DNA from: Bordetella parapertussis
GTDB taxonomy: Bacteria > Pseudomonadota > Gammaproteobacteria > Burkholderiales > SG8-41
Reading direction: 5' to 3'
Length of the DNA: 43,539 nucleotides
Assembly (NCBI GenBank): GCA_945906815.1
Contig: CAMDRT010000037.1
Span: 1-43,539 of the forward strand
The notes under the pieces are model-generated. The model made no database searches and was not told where the DNA came from. It saw only the letters and a program-made list of their open reading frames with translations. Of this stretch, positions 27,358 through 36,563 are shown piece by piece. How positions within the stretch are numbered: position 1 is the first letter of the stretch; every line of letters starts with the position of its first letter. Position numbers and translations under genes: made by a program.

Positions 27358-28074
27358 ATGAACGATATCGCAACCTATGAATTGCAGGTGGATCACTGTG
27401 TCGTGCAGTTCGCGCCGCTGGTCAAGCGCCTCGCGCTGCATATGATGGCTTCGTTGCCGCCCAGCGTGGAACTGGATGATGTGATCCAGTCTGGCATGCT
27501 GGGCCTGCTGGATGCGGCAAAACGCTTCAAGAACACGTACGGCGCCCAATTCGAAACCTACGCCGTGCAACGCATACGCGGCGCCATGCTCGACGGCCTG
27601 CGCCAGTGCGACTGGCTGCCGCGCACCTTGCGCAAGAGCCTGCGCCAGGTGGAGACCATGATCAGCAAGCTCGAACAGCGTCACGGACGTCCGCCCACCG
27701 AGCAGGAACTCGCTGATGCGCTCAAGATTCCACTCGCCGAGTATCAGCAACTGCTGCTGGATGCGCGCGGCTATCAGTTGGTCTTCAGCGAAGATCTGCA
27801 AAGTGACGATGAAGAAAACGTGATCGACCGCACCTATGGCGATGGGCGCCCCGATCCGCTGCAGTCCATGCTGGACGAGGACGAGCGGCAGACGCTGGTG
27901 GATGCCATAGAGGCCCTGCCCGAGCGCGAGAAAAAAATGATGGGTTTGTATTACGAGCACGAGATGAATATGCGCGAAATCGGTGAAGTCCTCGAGGTGA
28001 GCGAATCGCGCGTCTGCCAGATGCACAGTCAGGCGATAGCCCGCCTGCGCGCCAGGTTGCGTGTGGGCAAGTGA
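27358..28074 (+). CDS. fliA: FliA, sigma-28 flagellar sigma factor
   Basis: The ATG at 27358 follows the flhG stop by one base and gives 238 residues, the normal length. Region 2 (QSGMLGLLDAAKRF, then FETYAVQRIRGAMLDGLR), region 3, and region 4 with its helix-turn-helix (MNMREIGEVLEVSESRVCQMHSQAI) are clear. FliA directs late flagellar genes such as flagellin and is held by FlgM until the hook is complete. Its stop overlaps the start of the next gene (GTGA). Confidence 0.97.
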   Translation: MNDIATYELQVDHCVVQFAPLVKRLALHMMASLPPSVELDDVIQSGMLGLLDAAKRFKNTYGAQFETYAVQRIRGAMLDGLRQCDWLPRTLRKSLRQVETMISKLEQRHGRPPTEQELADALKIPLAEYQQLLLDARGYQLVFSEDLQSDDEENVIDRTYGDGRPDPLQSMLDEDERQTLVDAIEALPEREKKMMGLYYEHEMNMREIGEVLEVSESRVCQMHSQAIARLRARLRVGK

Positions 28075-29324
28075 TGCAAGCGCAAGGCGACAGCGATGGG
28101 CAGGCATTTTTTCTCGCCCGCCAGTCGATTCTCGACAGTGGGCAAAACCTGCGCGCCTTCGAACTGCTGTTCCGCTCGAGCCGGCACAATGTGGCCGACG
28201 TGGGCAGTACGAGCACGGCCACGGCCACCGCCACCACGCTGAGTTACGCGTTGCATGAACTGGGCATCGAATCCGTGCTCGGCGACTACCGCGGCTTCAT
28301 TAATCTCGATGCGCAAATGCTGCTGAGCGATACTATCGAACTGCTGCCGCGCGCGAAGATTGTGCTGGAAATTCTGGAGACGGTGGTGCCCACGCCCGCC
28401 ATTGTCCGCCGCTGCCGCGATCTGCGCGACAGCGGATATACGCTCGCCATGGACGATTTCATTCACTATGACGAGGCGCTCAAGCCGCTGCTCGAGGTGA
28501 CCCAGATCGTCAAGGTTGACCTGCAGTTTCTCGATCACGCGGCGTTGCGCAAAACCACCTGCAGGTTGCGTGGCTTCCAGGTGCAACTGCTGGCGGAGAA
28601 AGTCGAAAACCTCCACCAGTTCAACGCCTGCGTGGATCTGGGCTTCGAGCTGTTCCAGGGGTATTACTTTGCGAAGCCCGAGATGATCAGCGGCAAGAAA
28701 ATGTCGAAATCCGAAATGCTGCTGATGCGGCTGCTCGGCATGTTGATGGCGGATGCTGATACGGCGGAAATTGAAAAAGTATTCAAACTGGATCCCGGGC
28801 TCAGCGTCAACATGCTGCGCCTGGTTAATTCGGTTGCGAGCGGTTGCGGGAAGGTTACTTCGCTCTCCTCGGCGCTAATGGTGTTGGGCAGGCGTCAGTT
28901 GCAGCGCTGGCTGCAGTTGCTGATGTTCGCGCAGATGTCACCGTGCAGTGAGTTTCCCAGCCCGCTGTTGCAACTGGCCGCTGCGCGCGGCAAATTCCTG
29001 GAATTGCTGTCCAGCGGCCACAAGACGGCCGAGGACAACGCTTTCATGACCGGCATCCTGTCGCTGATGGACGCCTTGCTCGGCATGCCGCTGGCGGAAA
29101 TCGTTGGCGGCTTGCCGATTGCCGGGGAAGTGCGCGACGCGCTGTTTGAGCGTGGCGGTAGCCTCGGCCGGATGCTCATGCTGGCCGAAGCGCTGGAGCG
29201 CGATGATGCGGCGGCGATGAGCGCGGCGATGATAGCCCTGCCCGGCTATACGGCGGCGCAAGTCAACAGCGCTGTGACGCAGGCGTTGCGCTGGGCCAAC
29301 TGCATCGCGCATGCTGGCGCCTGA
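28071..29324 (+). CDS. EAL-HDOD (YuxH-like) signalling protein coupled to fliA
   Basis: The start is GTG 28071 overlapping the fliA stop, or ATG 28074; length is 417 or 416 residues. The EAL-type domain (about 10-210) keeps several landmarks: ELL in place of EAL at 31-33, FINLDAQML, VLEILE, LAMDDF, VKVDLQF and LLAEKVEN. It may bind or hydrolyse c-di-GMP or be degenerate. A HDOD domain follows (about 220-400). Translational coupling to fliA suggests a role in motility control. Activity cannot be decided from sequence. Confidence 0.85.
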   Translation: MMQAQGDSDGQAFFLARQSILDSGQNLRAFELLFRSSRHNVADVGSTSTATATATTLSYALHELGIESVLGDYRGFINLDAQMLLSDTIELLPRAKIVLEILETVVPTPAIVRRCRDLRDSGYTLAMDDFIHYDEALKPLLEVTQIVKVDLQFLDHAALRKTTCRLRGFQVQLLAEKVENLHQFNACVDLGFELFQGYYFAKPEMISGKKMSKSEMLLMRLLGMLMADADTAEIEKVFKLDPGLSVNMLRLVNSVASGCGKVTSLSSALMVLGRRQLQRWLQLLMFAQMSPCSEFPSPLLQLAAARGKFLELLSSGHKTAEDNAFMTGILSLMDALLGMPLAEIVGGLPIAGEVRDALFERGGSLGRMLMLAEALERDDAAAMSAAMIALPGYTAAQVNSAVTQALRWANCIAHAGA

Positions 29325-29329
29325 GCGTC

Positions 29330-29350
29330 CTCAGGGCTTAGGGCTTAGGG
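29330..29350. repeat. GGGCTTA heptamer array, left part
   Basis: Two exact GGGCTTA units followed by GGGCCTA lie just after the EAL-HDOD gene. The same heptamer in the same orientation resumes on the right side of the palindromic element, so the element appears to sit inside the array. Confidence 0.75.
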
Positions 29351-29608
29351 CCTAATCTATGCACACAACGTGTAGCCCGGAAGGAGGTCACGCAAAGCGT
29401 GGCCGTATTCCGGGAGAAATTACCGTAACTTCAAAACCATTGACGCAGATTTCGCAGATTTTCACAGATTGTTTTGCAGTTAATCTGTGTTCATCTGCGA
29501 AATCTGTGTCGAAGGTCTTGACGTTTTTGCGCCTCCCCGGAATACGGCCATGAAAAACCATGGCCTCCTTCCGGGCTACGAACGCCAAAGATGTGTGCAT
29601 AGATTAGG
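29351..29608. repeat. 258-bp nested palindrome with REP-like hairpins
   Basis: The element has perfect 17-bp terminal inverted repeats (CCTAATCTATGCACACA at 29351-29367 and its complement at 29592-29608). Inside are two REP-like hairpins in opposite orientation (29372-29414 and 29536-29579), each with stem CCCGGAA/TTCCGGG. At the centre is a third imperfect 29-base inverted pair (29442-29470 and 29482-29510). No transposase is encoded. The layout resembles a bacterial interspersed mosaic element or a MITE. It lies between two convergent genes and could act as a terminator. Confidence 0.88.
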
Positions 29609-29638
29609 GCTTAGGGCTTAAGGATTAGGGCTTACGCC
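29609..29638. repeat. GGGCTTA heptamer array, right part
   Basis: Degenerate 7-base units (GCTTAGG, GCTTAAG, GATTAGG, GCTTACG) continue from the palindromic element up to the stop codon of flgN. Confidence 0.7.
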
Positions 29639-30124
29639 CTACGCGACAGCGATCTGATGCGCGGCGCGCAAGCCGATGGTGCTGCCGTCGGGTGCATAGG
29701 CGGCGGGGATGCGCGCGGCGGAAAACAGGGTGTTCAGCGCCCGTTGCGTGGTATTCAAGCGGGCGGCAATCAACAAGCCGTTATGGGTGTTGAGCTGATT
29801 CGCCGCCGCCGCCATTTGCAGCAACTGCTGCCATTGCACGTGCTCGCGGCTATCGCGCACCGGGTGTCGCTGTTGATTCAACCACAGTTCCATGCCGGCG
29901 CGATCTCCCGTCATGCCGTGGTCGCGCAAGCACTGTTGCCGCTGTAGTCCCAGGCGCGACAGGTCGAGCGCCAGGCGCGCCTTCGGTTCGGTGAACAAGG
30001 CAAGGTGGTCGGTTTCTCCTTTGAGCAATGCCTGTTGCTCATTGCGCAACACCTCGATAAACGTGCGTAGCGCCGCGTTCTCGGCAATCAGGGTGGCGTG
30101 CAGCGTGTCGTGGTGGGGTGGCAT
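29639..30124 (-). CDS. flgN: FlgN, export chaperone for FlgK and FlgL
   Basis: This gene encodes 161 residues, mainly helical, with the family pattern LIAENAALRTFIEVLRNEQQALLKGE at the N-terminus and ANQLNTHNGLLIAARLNTTQRAL near the C-terminus. FlgN escorts the hook-filament junction proteins to the export gate. It lies nine bases downstream of flgM in the same operon. The stop is directly beside the heptamer repeat array. Confidence 0.9.
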   Translation of the reverse strand: MPPHHDTLHATLIAENAALRTFIEVLRNEQQALLKGETDHLALFTEPKARLALDLSRLGLQRQQCLRDHGMTGDRAGMELWLNQQRHPVRDSREHVQWQQLLQMAAAANQLNTHNGLLIAARLNTTQRALNTLFSAARIPAAYAPDGSTIGLRAAHQIAVA

Positions 30125-30133
30125 GAGCAGTCT

Positions 30134-30442
30134 TTATCGGTTGTGCGCGGCAATCAGCTCCTGCACCGTCTGCAGCAAACGATCCGCGACCTTGTTGGCA
30201 TCGACCCTGAAATGGCCGTCGCTGATGGCCTGTTTCAGTTCGGCGACGCGCGCCGCGTCAATCACCGGCGTGTCGGCGAAACCTTGCTGGATGCTGTGCA
30301 ACTGCGCCGACAGCGGGCTCAAATGTACCTGCGTGCTGTGCGGCGGTGCGCCGGCGTCAGCCGAGGGTTTTCTTACCGTGCGTGCGGGTTCTTCACGGAT
30401 TGCGCCACCGGTAATCGATTTGGTGCTGTTGTCTATTTTCAT
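30134..30442 (-). CDS. flgM: FlgM, anti-sigma-28 factor
   Basis: I chose ATG 30442 (MKIDNSTKSITGG, 102 residues), which matches the family start MKI; a slightly earlier ATG adds six residues. The N-terminal half is low in complexity and probably disordered. The C-terminal half (IDAARVAELKQAISDGHFRV, then ANKVADRLLQ) is the conserved FliA-binding region. FlgM is exported through the finished hook, freeing FliA. Confidence 0.94.
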   Translation of the reverse strand: MKIDNSTKSITGGAIREEPARTVRKPSADAGAPPHSTQVHLSPLSAQLHSIQQGFADTPVIDAARVAELKQAISDGHFRVDANKVADRLLQTVQELIAAHNR

Positions 30443-30476
30443 GGTTTCACCTTCATACACGTTCGCCCTGCAGTCT

Positions 30477-30504
30477 ATAACGGACGCCCGAGGGGAGGAC
30501 TTTA
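30477..30504 (-). promoter_or_regulatory. Possible sigma-28 promoter of flgMN
   Basis: On the minus strand a TAAA -35 core (30504-30501) is followed after 16 bases by TCCGTTAT (30484-30477), which matches the FliA -10 consensus GCCGATAA at five of eight positions. It lies 35 bases before flgM. FliA-dependent flgM promoters are known in enterics. Confidence 0.45.
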
Positions 30505-30591
30505 GCCTTCCTGAAAGTTTATTTCGGCAGCGTTGCCGGGGGCGTGCTCATGACTGCGAAAGTGACAGGCAAGGATAAGCGTTATCAGCAG

Positions 30592-31302
30592 TTATTGCCT
30601 GATCTCAACCGTACCCGTGGTGCGCGCAATGCCGCTGACGGTTTGTCCGGAAGTCGTTCGCACCTGGGCCACCTGCCCGTCCTGGGCGTTATTCAGCGCC
30701 TTGCCTTCCGCGGTGATGCGAAACCCCCTGCCGGACGATACCAGCATCACGCTTTGTCCCTGCTGTACCACCATGGGCGTACGCAAAGTGTCCTGCCGCA
30801 GCGGCTGGCCCGCAGCCACTGCCACTGCCAGTATCTTGCCCGCAGCCTGGCCCAGCTCCGCCACTGCGCCCGCGGGCAGTTGCGTCAGATCGCCGCTTTG
30901 CAGCGCCAGATCGGCCATGCTCAGGGTGTGTCCCTGCGGCAGTGCGCGGGCCAATACCACATAGTTGCCGGTGACCGTGACGTGTAGCGTGACGTAGATC
31001 GTCCACGGCGTTTCGCCGCCGCAGCGCACGCCCACCGCGGTTTGTCCCCATAGCCGCGCGCCCTGCGGCAGAAAAAATTCCAGCGCCGGGCACGCCGGCA
31101 GCACCACGCGGGGATCCACACCGGCAATGGTGGCGCTGATTTTGTGGGGAGAACCAGCGCTTTGCACGCGCAGAAAGTTTTCAATGCCGCGGTGGATGGC
31201 GGCGGCGTCCTGGCGCGGCGCGGTCTGCGCCTGTGCGGCGGGGCCGCTGAGCAGCGTCATGGCGCAGAGAGTCAGTGGCAATAGCGGTGTGATGATTTTC
31301 AT
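30592..31302 (-). CDS. flgA: FlgA, P-ring assembly chaperone
   Basis: I chose ATG 31302 (MKIITPLLPLTLC, 236 residues) because it gives a proper signal peptide ending near PAAQAQ; an upstream in-frame start adds 21 unlikely residues. The C-terminal SAF domain has RALPQGHTLSMADLALQSGDL and GKALNNAQDGQVAQVRTTSGQTVSG, typical of FlgA. FlgA helps FlgI polymerise into the periplasmic P ring. It is divergent from the flgB operon. Confidence 0.94.
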   Translation of the reverse strand: MKIITPLLPLTLCAMTLLSGPAAQAQTAPRQDAAAIHRGIENFLRVQSAGSPHKISATIAGVDPRVVLPACPALEFFLPQGARLWGQTAVGVRCGGETPWTIYVTLHVTVTGNYVVLARALPQGHTLSMADLALQSGDLTQLPAGAVAELGQAAGKILAVAVAAGQPLRQDTLRTPMVVQQGQSVMLVSSGRGFRITAEGKALNNAQDGQVAQVRTTSGQTVSGIARTTGTVEIRQ

Positions 31303-31464
31303 CGTGCATTCCCGTGGGTCGCGCAGGCATGAATGCGTAACGGACTGGATTGTGCCCCCGTTCACGCCGCCGCCAGCACTGAAACTAGACGGCTTTTTAC
31401 CCGTTAATCAGCAGATCGGAATGAGCGGGCCGTGCCTATGATGGGCGCACGTTGACAGGCGGGT

Positions 31465-31489
31465 GTAGCAGGTCGCAACGCCCTGCTAC
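31465..31489. promoter_or_regulatory. Inverted repeat in the flgA-flgB divergent spacer
   Basis: GTAGCAGG and CCTGCTAC form an 8-bp inverted repeat with a nine-base centre, eight bases after a TTGACA (31452-31457). It could be an operator or a hairpin in a leader. The rest of the 254-base spacer shows no gene; the FlhDC sites expected here cannot be placed with confidence. Confidence 0.45.
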
Positions 31490-31556
31490 CACTCATTAAC
31501 GGCTGACCCGGCGATTACTTTAGCGCCCGTGATCAGCATAACAGGCGCGATCGACC

Positions 31557-31964
31557 ATGGCCAAGCAGATTGATTCCACATTGCAATTTCACGCCAGCGC
31601 ACTGAACCTGCGCGCGCAGCGGCAACAGTTGCTGGCATCCAATATCGCGAATGCCGATACGCCGGGATTCAAGGCGCGCGATATCGAGTTTCGCCAGGCA
31701 CTGCAGGACGTGCTGGCCGGCCGCACGGCAGGCGCACCGCTGGCGCGCACCGCGGCCGCGCATCTGGCGGCGCCGCACAACGGCGGCACGCCGGGATCGG
31801 GGGCACTGCAATACCGCAGCGCCGCGCAACCCTCCCTCGACGGCAACACCGTAGACATGGATGTTGAGCGCGCGCAGTTCGCCGAGAACGCGATTCACTA
31901 TGAGGCCAATCTGATGTTTCTGAACAGTCAGCTCAAGTCCTTGTTGTCCGCGCTACAGGGATAA
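31557..31964 (+). CDS. flgB: FlgB, proximal rod protein
   Basis: The gene encodes 135 residues. [27 protein letters not shown] is the conserved rod-protein N-terminus, and the C-terminal helix ([24 protein letters not shown]) matches FlgB. It is exported by the flagellar type III apparatus without a signal peptide and forms part of the proximal rod. It is first in a long operon through flgL, with flgC five bases downstream. Confidence 0.96.
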   Translation: MAKQIDSTLQFHASALNLRAQRQQLLASNIANADTPGFKARDIEFRQALQDVLAGRTAGAPLARTAAAHLAAPHNGGTPGSGALQYRSAAQPSLDGNTVDMDVERAQFAENAIHYEANLMFLNSQLKSLLSALQG

Positions 31965-31969
31965 CGCCT

Positions 31970-32374
31970 ATGTCATTGTTCAACGTATTCCAGATAGCCG
32001 GGGGCGCGCTCACCGCGCAGTCTCAGCGCCTTAACACCGTGGCGAGCAATCTCGCCAACGCGGACAGCGCGACGGGCCCCGACGGCAAGCCCTATCGCGC
32101 GAAACAAGTGGTGTTCAGCACCGTGCCCATCGCCGGCGCCGACGCCAGCAGCGTGCGCGTGAGCAGCGTGATCGAAGACCCGTCGCCGCTGAAAAGAATA
32201 CACGATCCGAAACACCCGCTGGCCGATGCGCAGGGCTACGTCTCGATGCCCAATGTCAACGTGGTTGATGAAATGGTCAACATGGTGTCGGCGTCTCGTT
32301 CTTACCAGAACAACGTCGAGGTGATGAACACCGCGAAAACACTGTTGTTGAAAACCCTGCAACTGGGATCCTAG
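31970..32374 (+). CDS. flgC: FlgC, proximal rod protein
   Basis: The product has 134 residues, the usual size. The N-terminus ([28 protein letters not shown]) and C-terminus ([37 protein letters not shown]) are the conserved helices of the rod/hook family. FlgC joins FlgB and FlgF in the proximal rod. Confidence 0.97.
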   Translation: MSLFNVFQIAGGALTAQSQRLNTVASNLANADSATGPDGKPYRAKQVVFSTVPIAGADASSVRVSSVIEDPSPLKRIHDPKHPLADAQGYVSMPNVNVVDEMVNMVSASRSYQNNVEVMNTAKTLLLKTLQLGS

Positions 32375-32391
32375 GAAAATGAGGTAACACC

Positions 32392-33051
32392 ATGGCAAGC
32401 ATACAGAGCGTAGCGGCGGCAGGCAGCCTGGGCGCCAGCGCGGCGCCGGCAGCGAAGGGCAGTGAGATTCAGGATCGTTTTCTGAAGCTGCTGGTCACGC
32501 AGATGAAAAACCAGGACCCGCTCAATCCGCTCGACAATGCGCAGGTCACGTCGCAACTGGCGCAGATCAACACCGTCAACGGCATCGAGGCGCTCAACAC
32601 CACGTTGCAGCAGATGTCGGCATCCTTCCTCGCCGGCCAGTCGCTGCAGTCTGCGACGCTGATCGGGCGCACGGCGCTGGCTGACGGCAATGGACTCGCG
32701 CTGGCGGCGGGCGCCGCGGCACGCGGCGGCGTGCAGTTGGAGCGTGCCGCGGACAGCGTCAAAGTCACCATCAACAGCGCGGCCGGAAATGTGGTGCGTG
32801 AGCTCGAGTTGGGGTCGCGCAACAGCGGACTGGTGCGCTTCGATTGGGACGGACGCAACGACGCCGGCGCCACCGTGGTCCCTGGCGCCTACACCTTTCG
32901 GGTGACGGCGCGAGGCGCGGGACAAGACATCGCGGCCGTGCCAGTGGCCAGCGGAACCATTTCCAGTGTGACGCCGGGTGCCAGCGGGACGCGCATCACC
33001 GTTGAGGGCATCGGCGAGCTCACCCTGCAGCAAATTCGCGGTATCCGGTAA
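32392..33051 (+). CDS. flgD: FlgD, hook-capping scaffold
   Basis: This gene encodes 219 residues. IQDRFLKLLVTQMKNQDPLNPLDNAQVTSQLAQI is the signature FlgD N-terminus; the C-terminal part contains FDWDGRNDAGATVVPGAYTFRVTA, the FlgD Ig-like domain. It caps the growing hook and is later replaced. A GAGG ribosome binding site precedes ATG. Confidence 0.97.
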   Translation: MASIQSVAAAGSLGASAAPAAKGSEIQDRFLKLLVTQMKNQDPLNPLDNAQVTSQLAQINTVNGIEALNTTLQQMSASFLAGQSLQSATLIGRTALADGNGLALAAGAAARGGVQLERAADSVKVTINSAAGNVVRELELGSRNSGLVRFDWDGRNDAGATVVPGAYTFRVTARGAGQDIAAVPVASGTISSVTPGASGTRITVEGIGELTLQQIRGIR

Positions 33052-33064
33052 CCAGGAGACAGAC

Positions 33065-34303
33065 ATGGCATTTCAGACAGGACTGAGCGGACTGAATGTG
33101 GCGGCGGCGGATCTGGACGTCATTGGCAACAACGTGGCGAATGCGGGAACCGTCGGCTACAAAAGCTCGCACGCCGAGTTTGCCGATGTCTACGCGGCGT
33201 CGCTCAGCGGCGGCGGCGGCGGTCAGATCGGCCTCGGCAGCGCGGTGGCCGCGGTGGCGCAGCGTTTTACCCAGGGCAACATTACCGCCACCAATAATTC
33301 GCTGGATCTTGCGATCAACGGCAAAGGTTTCTTTCGCGTCAGCGATAGCGGTGCGATAGCCTATACGCGTAATGGACAGTTTCACCTGGACAGCGGCGGC
33401 TATATCGTCACCAGTGGCGGCGCGCAGCTGACCGGCTATGCTGCCGACACCAGCGGCAACATTGTGTTGTCCACACCGGTGCCGATACACGTACTGTCTT
33501 CGCAGCTCGCGCCTTTTGCGACCACGAAATTCCAGGCCGACCTCAATCTCGATGCGCGCGAGACGCCGCCGGCGAGCGCGCTGTTTAATCCCGTCGACCC
33601 CACCAGCTTCAACCAATCGACATCGGGCTCGGTGTACGACACGCTGGGCAACGCCCATGTGCTCGAGCTTTATTTCGTCAAGACCGCGGTGGCCGGACAA
33701 TGGGAGGTGCGGGGCGTCGTCGATGGCACATCGGCGGCGAACGTGGACCTGGGCGCCGGTGCCGGCAATCCGCGTAACCTGACATTCAACAGTGCCGGTG
33801 TGCTGACCAGCGCGATGCCGCTGGCGGCGTCGCTGACCATCGCCAGCGGCGCGACCAGCCCCCTGGCATTGTCGCTGGACTTAACCGGCAGCACGCAGTT
33901 CGGTGCCGGATTTGGCGTCAACTCACTGTTCCAGGATGGCTACACCGCGGGCCGCCTCGCCGGGTTCAATGTGAGTGACGACGGCGTTATCGTCGGCAAT
34001 TTCACCAACGGCCAGACCAAGGATCTGGGACAGGTCGCACTGGCCACCTTTGCCAATCCGCAGGGGCTCAAGCCGATAGGCAACAACCGCTGGGAGGAAA
34101 GTTCCGCTTCCGGTCTTGCGGTAACCGGAACGCCAGGCAACGGTAGCTTCGGTGCATTGCAGTCAGCGGCAGTCGAGGAGTCCAACGTTGACCTCACTGC
34201 GGAACTGGTGAAGATGATCACGGCGCAACGTGTGTATCAGGCGAACGCGCAAACCATCAAGACGCAGGATGCCATGCTGCAGACGCTGGTGAACCTCAGA
34301 TAA
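33065..34303 (+). CDS. flgE: FlgE, hook protein
   Basis: I start at ATG 33065 (MAFQTGLSGLNVAAADLDVIGNN, 412 residues) after AGGAGA; the open frame extends back into flgD without coding value. Terminal helices (N-terminal above; C-terminal EESNVDLTAELVKMITAQRVYQANAQTIKTQDAMLQ) are those of hook proteins. About 130 subunits form the universal-joint hook. Confidence 0.97.
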   Translation: MAFQTGLSGLNVAAADLDVIGNNVANAGTVGYKSSHAEFADVYAASLSGGGGGQIGLGSAVAAVAQRFTQGNITATNNSLDLAINGKGFFRVSDSGAIAYTRNGQFHLDSGGYIVTSGGAQLTGYAADTSGNIVLSTPVPIHVLSSQLAPFATTKFQADLNLDARETPPASALFNPVDPTSFNQSTSGSVYDTLGNAHVLELYFVKTAVAGQWEVRGVVDGTSAANVDLGAGAGNPRNLTFNSAGVLTSAMPLAASLTIASGATSPLALSLDLTGSTQFGAGFGVNSLFQDGYTAGRLAGFNVSDDGVIVGNFTNGQTKDLGQVALATFANPQGLKPIGNNRWEESSASGLAVTGTPGNGSFGALQSAAVEESNVDLTAELVKMITAQRVYQANAQTIKTQDAMLQTLVNLR

Positions 34304-34324
34304 CGGATTGCCGAGGGGCTGCTT

Positions 34325-35062
34325 ATGGACCGCATGATTTATCAGTTGATGAGCGGCGCAAAACAGGCGCTCGGTCAGCAGTCAGTGGTGGCGCACAACC
34401 TTGCCAATGTGAGCACCCAAGGGTACCGCGCGCAGACCATGGTGTTTCACGCGGTGCCGGTGGGGGGCGAGGGCGCGCAGACGCGCGCTTTTGTCGTCGA
34501 TGCCACGTCCGGTACTGATTTCACGCCCGGCGTGATCCAGCATACCGGGCGCGATCTTGACATCGCGGTGCAGGGCAAGGGCTGGATCGCGGTGCAGGCG
34601 CCCGACGGCAGCGAGGCTTATACCCGTGCCGGCAGCCTGCAATTGAACGCCAACGGCGTGTTGCAGACGCGTGGCGGTCACGCGGTGCTCGGCGATGGTG
34701 GGCCGATTTCGATTCCCGGCAACACGCTGGTGACGATAGCCGGTGACGGCACCGTTTCCACTGTGCAGGCCGGCAACAGGCCCGGCGCGAGTTCGACGGT
34801 GGGACGTATCAAGCTGGTCGATCCGCCGGAGGCGGCTCTGACGCGCGGCGACGACGGGCTGTTTCGCGCGCGCGGCGCGGCACCGGCTGACGCTGCGGTG
34901 CGTATTGTTGCCGGCGCGCTGGAGTCCAGCAACGTGAACGCGGTGGGTTCCATGGTCAGCATGATCGCGCTGGCGCGCCAGTTCGACATGCAAATGAAAA
35001 TGTTGCAGAACGCCGAAGCCAGTGCGCGCGAGGCCGCGCAATTGCTGAGGCTGCAGGGGTAA
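34325..35062 (+). CDS. flgF: FlgF, proximal rod protein
   Basis: The product has 245 residues. [36 protein letters not shown] is a typical FlgF start; the C-terminus ends [35 protein letters not shown]. It belongs to the rod and lies between flgE and flgG as in most proteobacteria. Confidence 0.97.
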   Translation: MDRMIYQLMSGAKQALGQQSVVAHNLANVSTQGYRAQTMVFHAVPVGGEGAQTRAFVVDATSGTDFTPGVIQHTGRDLDIAVQGKGWIAVQAPDGSEAYTRAGSLQLNANGVLQTRGGHAVLGDGGPISIPGNTLVTIAGDGTVSTVQAGNRPGASSTVGRIKLVDPPEAALTRGDDGLFRARGAAPADAAVRIVAGALESSNVNAVGSMVSMIALARQFDMQMKMLQNAEASAREAAQLLRLQG

Positions 35063-35094
35063 CTGATCCAGAACTACTTCAAACAGGACATAAC

Positions 35095-35877
35095 ATGATA
35101 CGTTCCTTGTGGATTTCAAAAACCGGACTGGACGCGCAGCAGACCAATATGGACGTGATCGCGAATAACCTCGCGAACGTCAGCACCAACGGTTTTAAGC
35201 GCGCACGCCCTGTGTTCGAGGACTTGCTGTATCAGACGGTACGCCAGCCCGGCGCGCAGTCGTCGCAACAGACGCAGTTGCCGTCGGGCCTGCAGATCGG
35301 CACCGGCGTGCGCGCGGTGGCGACCGAGCGCGTTTTTACCCAGGGCAATCTGCAGCAGACCGGCAATCCGCTGGATGTTGCGATTAACGGCGTGGGTTTT
35401 TTTCAGGTGCAGTTGCCCGATGGCGGCGCGGCCTATACCCGCGACGGCTCGTTTCAACTGAACGGTCAAGGGCAACTGGTCACCTCCAGCGGTTTTGCGG
35501 TGCAACCCGCGATCACCATTCCCGCCAATGCGCTGAGTGTCACCATCGCTCGCGACGGCGTGGTGTCGGTGGCCCGCGCCGGGTCGGCGACGCCGACGCA
35601 GGTGGGTGCCCTGCAGCTCACCGGCTTCGTCAATCCCTCGGGCCTGCAGAGCATGGGCGAGAATCTATTCGTGGAGACCGCCGCTTCTGGCGCGCCCAGC
35701 ACCAATGCGCCGGGCAGCAACGGACTGGGCATGGTCACGCAAAATTATGTCGAGACCTCCAACGTCAATGTGGTGGAAGAGCTGGTCAACATGATACAGA
35801 CGCAGCGCGCCTACGAAATCAATTCCAAGGCGATCCAGACCTCGGATCAGATGCTGCAGAAGTTGTCACAAATGTAA
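35095..35877 (+). CDS. flgG: FlgG, distal rod protein
   Basis: The gene encodes 260 residues, exactly the standard length. The sequence has [34 protein letters not shown] at the start and [35 protein letters not shown] at the end. It forms the distal rod passing through the P and L rings. Confidence 0.98.
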   Translation: MIRSLWISKTGLDAQQTNMDVIANNLANVSTNGFKRARPVFEDLLYQTVRQPGAQSSQQTQLPSGLQIGTGVRAVATERVFTQGNLQQTGNPLDVAINGVGFFQVQLPDGGAAYTRDGSFQLNGQGQLVTSSGFAVQPAITIPANALSVTIARDGVVSVARAGSATPTQVGALQLTGFVNPSGLQSMGENLFVETAASGAPSTNAPGSNGLGMVTQNYVETSNVNVVEELVNMIQTQRAYEINSKAIQTSDQMLQKLSQM

Positions 35878-35887
35878 CGCTGCTGCG

Positions 35888-36553
35888 ATGAAAATTCCCG
35901 CATCGATTATCGTTTCGCTGGCGCTGACGGCATGCGTCACCACCACGCCGCCCACTGCGGTGCACCAGCCGATGTCAGCGCGTCCGGCGCTGCTCACGCC
36001 GGCGGTGGTCGCCAACGGCAGCATCTATCAGACGGGCGTCACCCACCGGCCCTTGTTCGAAGACCGTCGCGCGCGCAGTATCGGCGATACGCTGACAGTC
36101 AGCATCGTCGAGAATACCAACGCCGACAAAAAGTCGGGCTCCACTGCCAACCGTTCCAGCGACAATAATTTTGCGGTGACAAATCTGTCCGGATTGCCGG
36201 GCAAGAGTTTTCTCGGCGCGGGCCTCGGCGCCAGCTCTGATTTCAAGTTCAGTGGTGAGGGTCAAAGCAGCAGCACCAATGTTTTTACCGGCACCATCAC
36301 CGTCACCGTGACCGAAGTATTGGTCAATGGCAATCTGCTGGTGAGCGGCGAGAAGCAGATAGGCATCAGCCAGGGCTCGGAATTCATCCGCTTTTCCGGG
36401 GTGGTGAACCCGGCCACCATAGGCTCCGCGAATAGCGTCAATTCGGTGCAGGTTGCCGATGCGCGTATCGAATATCGCGCCAACGGCCAGATCGACAGCG
36501 CGCAGGTGATGGGCTGGCTGACCCGCTTTTTCCTCACCTTTTTGCCGTTCTGA
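35888..36553 (+). CDS. flgH: FlgH, L-ring lipoprotein
   Basis: The product has 221 residues. A lipoprotein signal peptide ends in LTAC with the lipidated cysteine at 16. Family segments are IGDTLTVSIVENTNADKKSG and GNLLVSGEKQIGISQGSEFIRFSG, then RIEYRANGQIDSAQVMGWLTRFFL. It forms the outer-membrane L ring around the rod. Confidence 0.97.
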   Translation: MKIPASIIVSLALTACVTTTPPTAVHQPMSARPALLTPAVVANGSIYQTGVTHRPLFEDRRARSIGDTLTVSIVENTNADKKSGSTANRSSDNNFAVTNLSGLPGKSFLGAGLGASSDFKFSGEGQSSSTNVFTGTITVTVTEVLVNGNLLVSGEKQIGISQGSEFIRFSGVVNPATIGSANSVNSVQVADARIEYRANGQIDSAQVMGWLTRFFLTFLPF

Positions 36554-36563
36554 GTATTGAAAC

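Noticed and set aside
29359..29553. 64-codon open frame within the palindromic element
   Set aside because: It is made of inverted-repeat sequence, has no ribosome binding site, and the opposite strand has a similar frame.
31452..31480. Sigma-70 promoter starting at TTGACA upstream of flgB
   Set aside because: The sequence 17 bases later (GCAACG) is not a -10 element.
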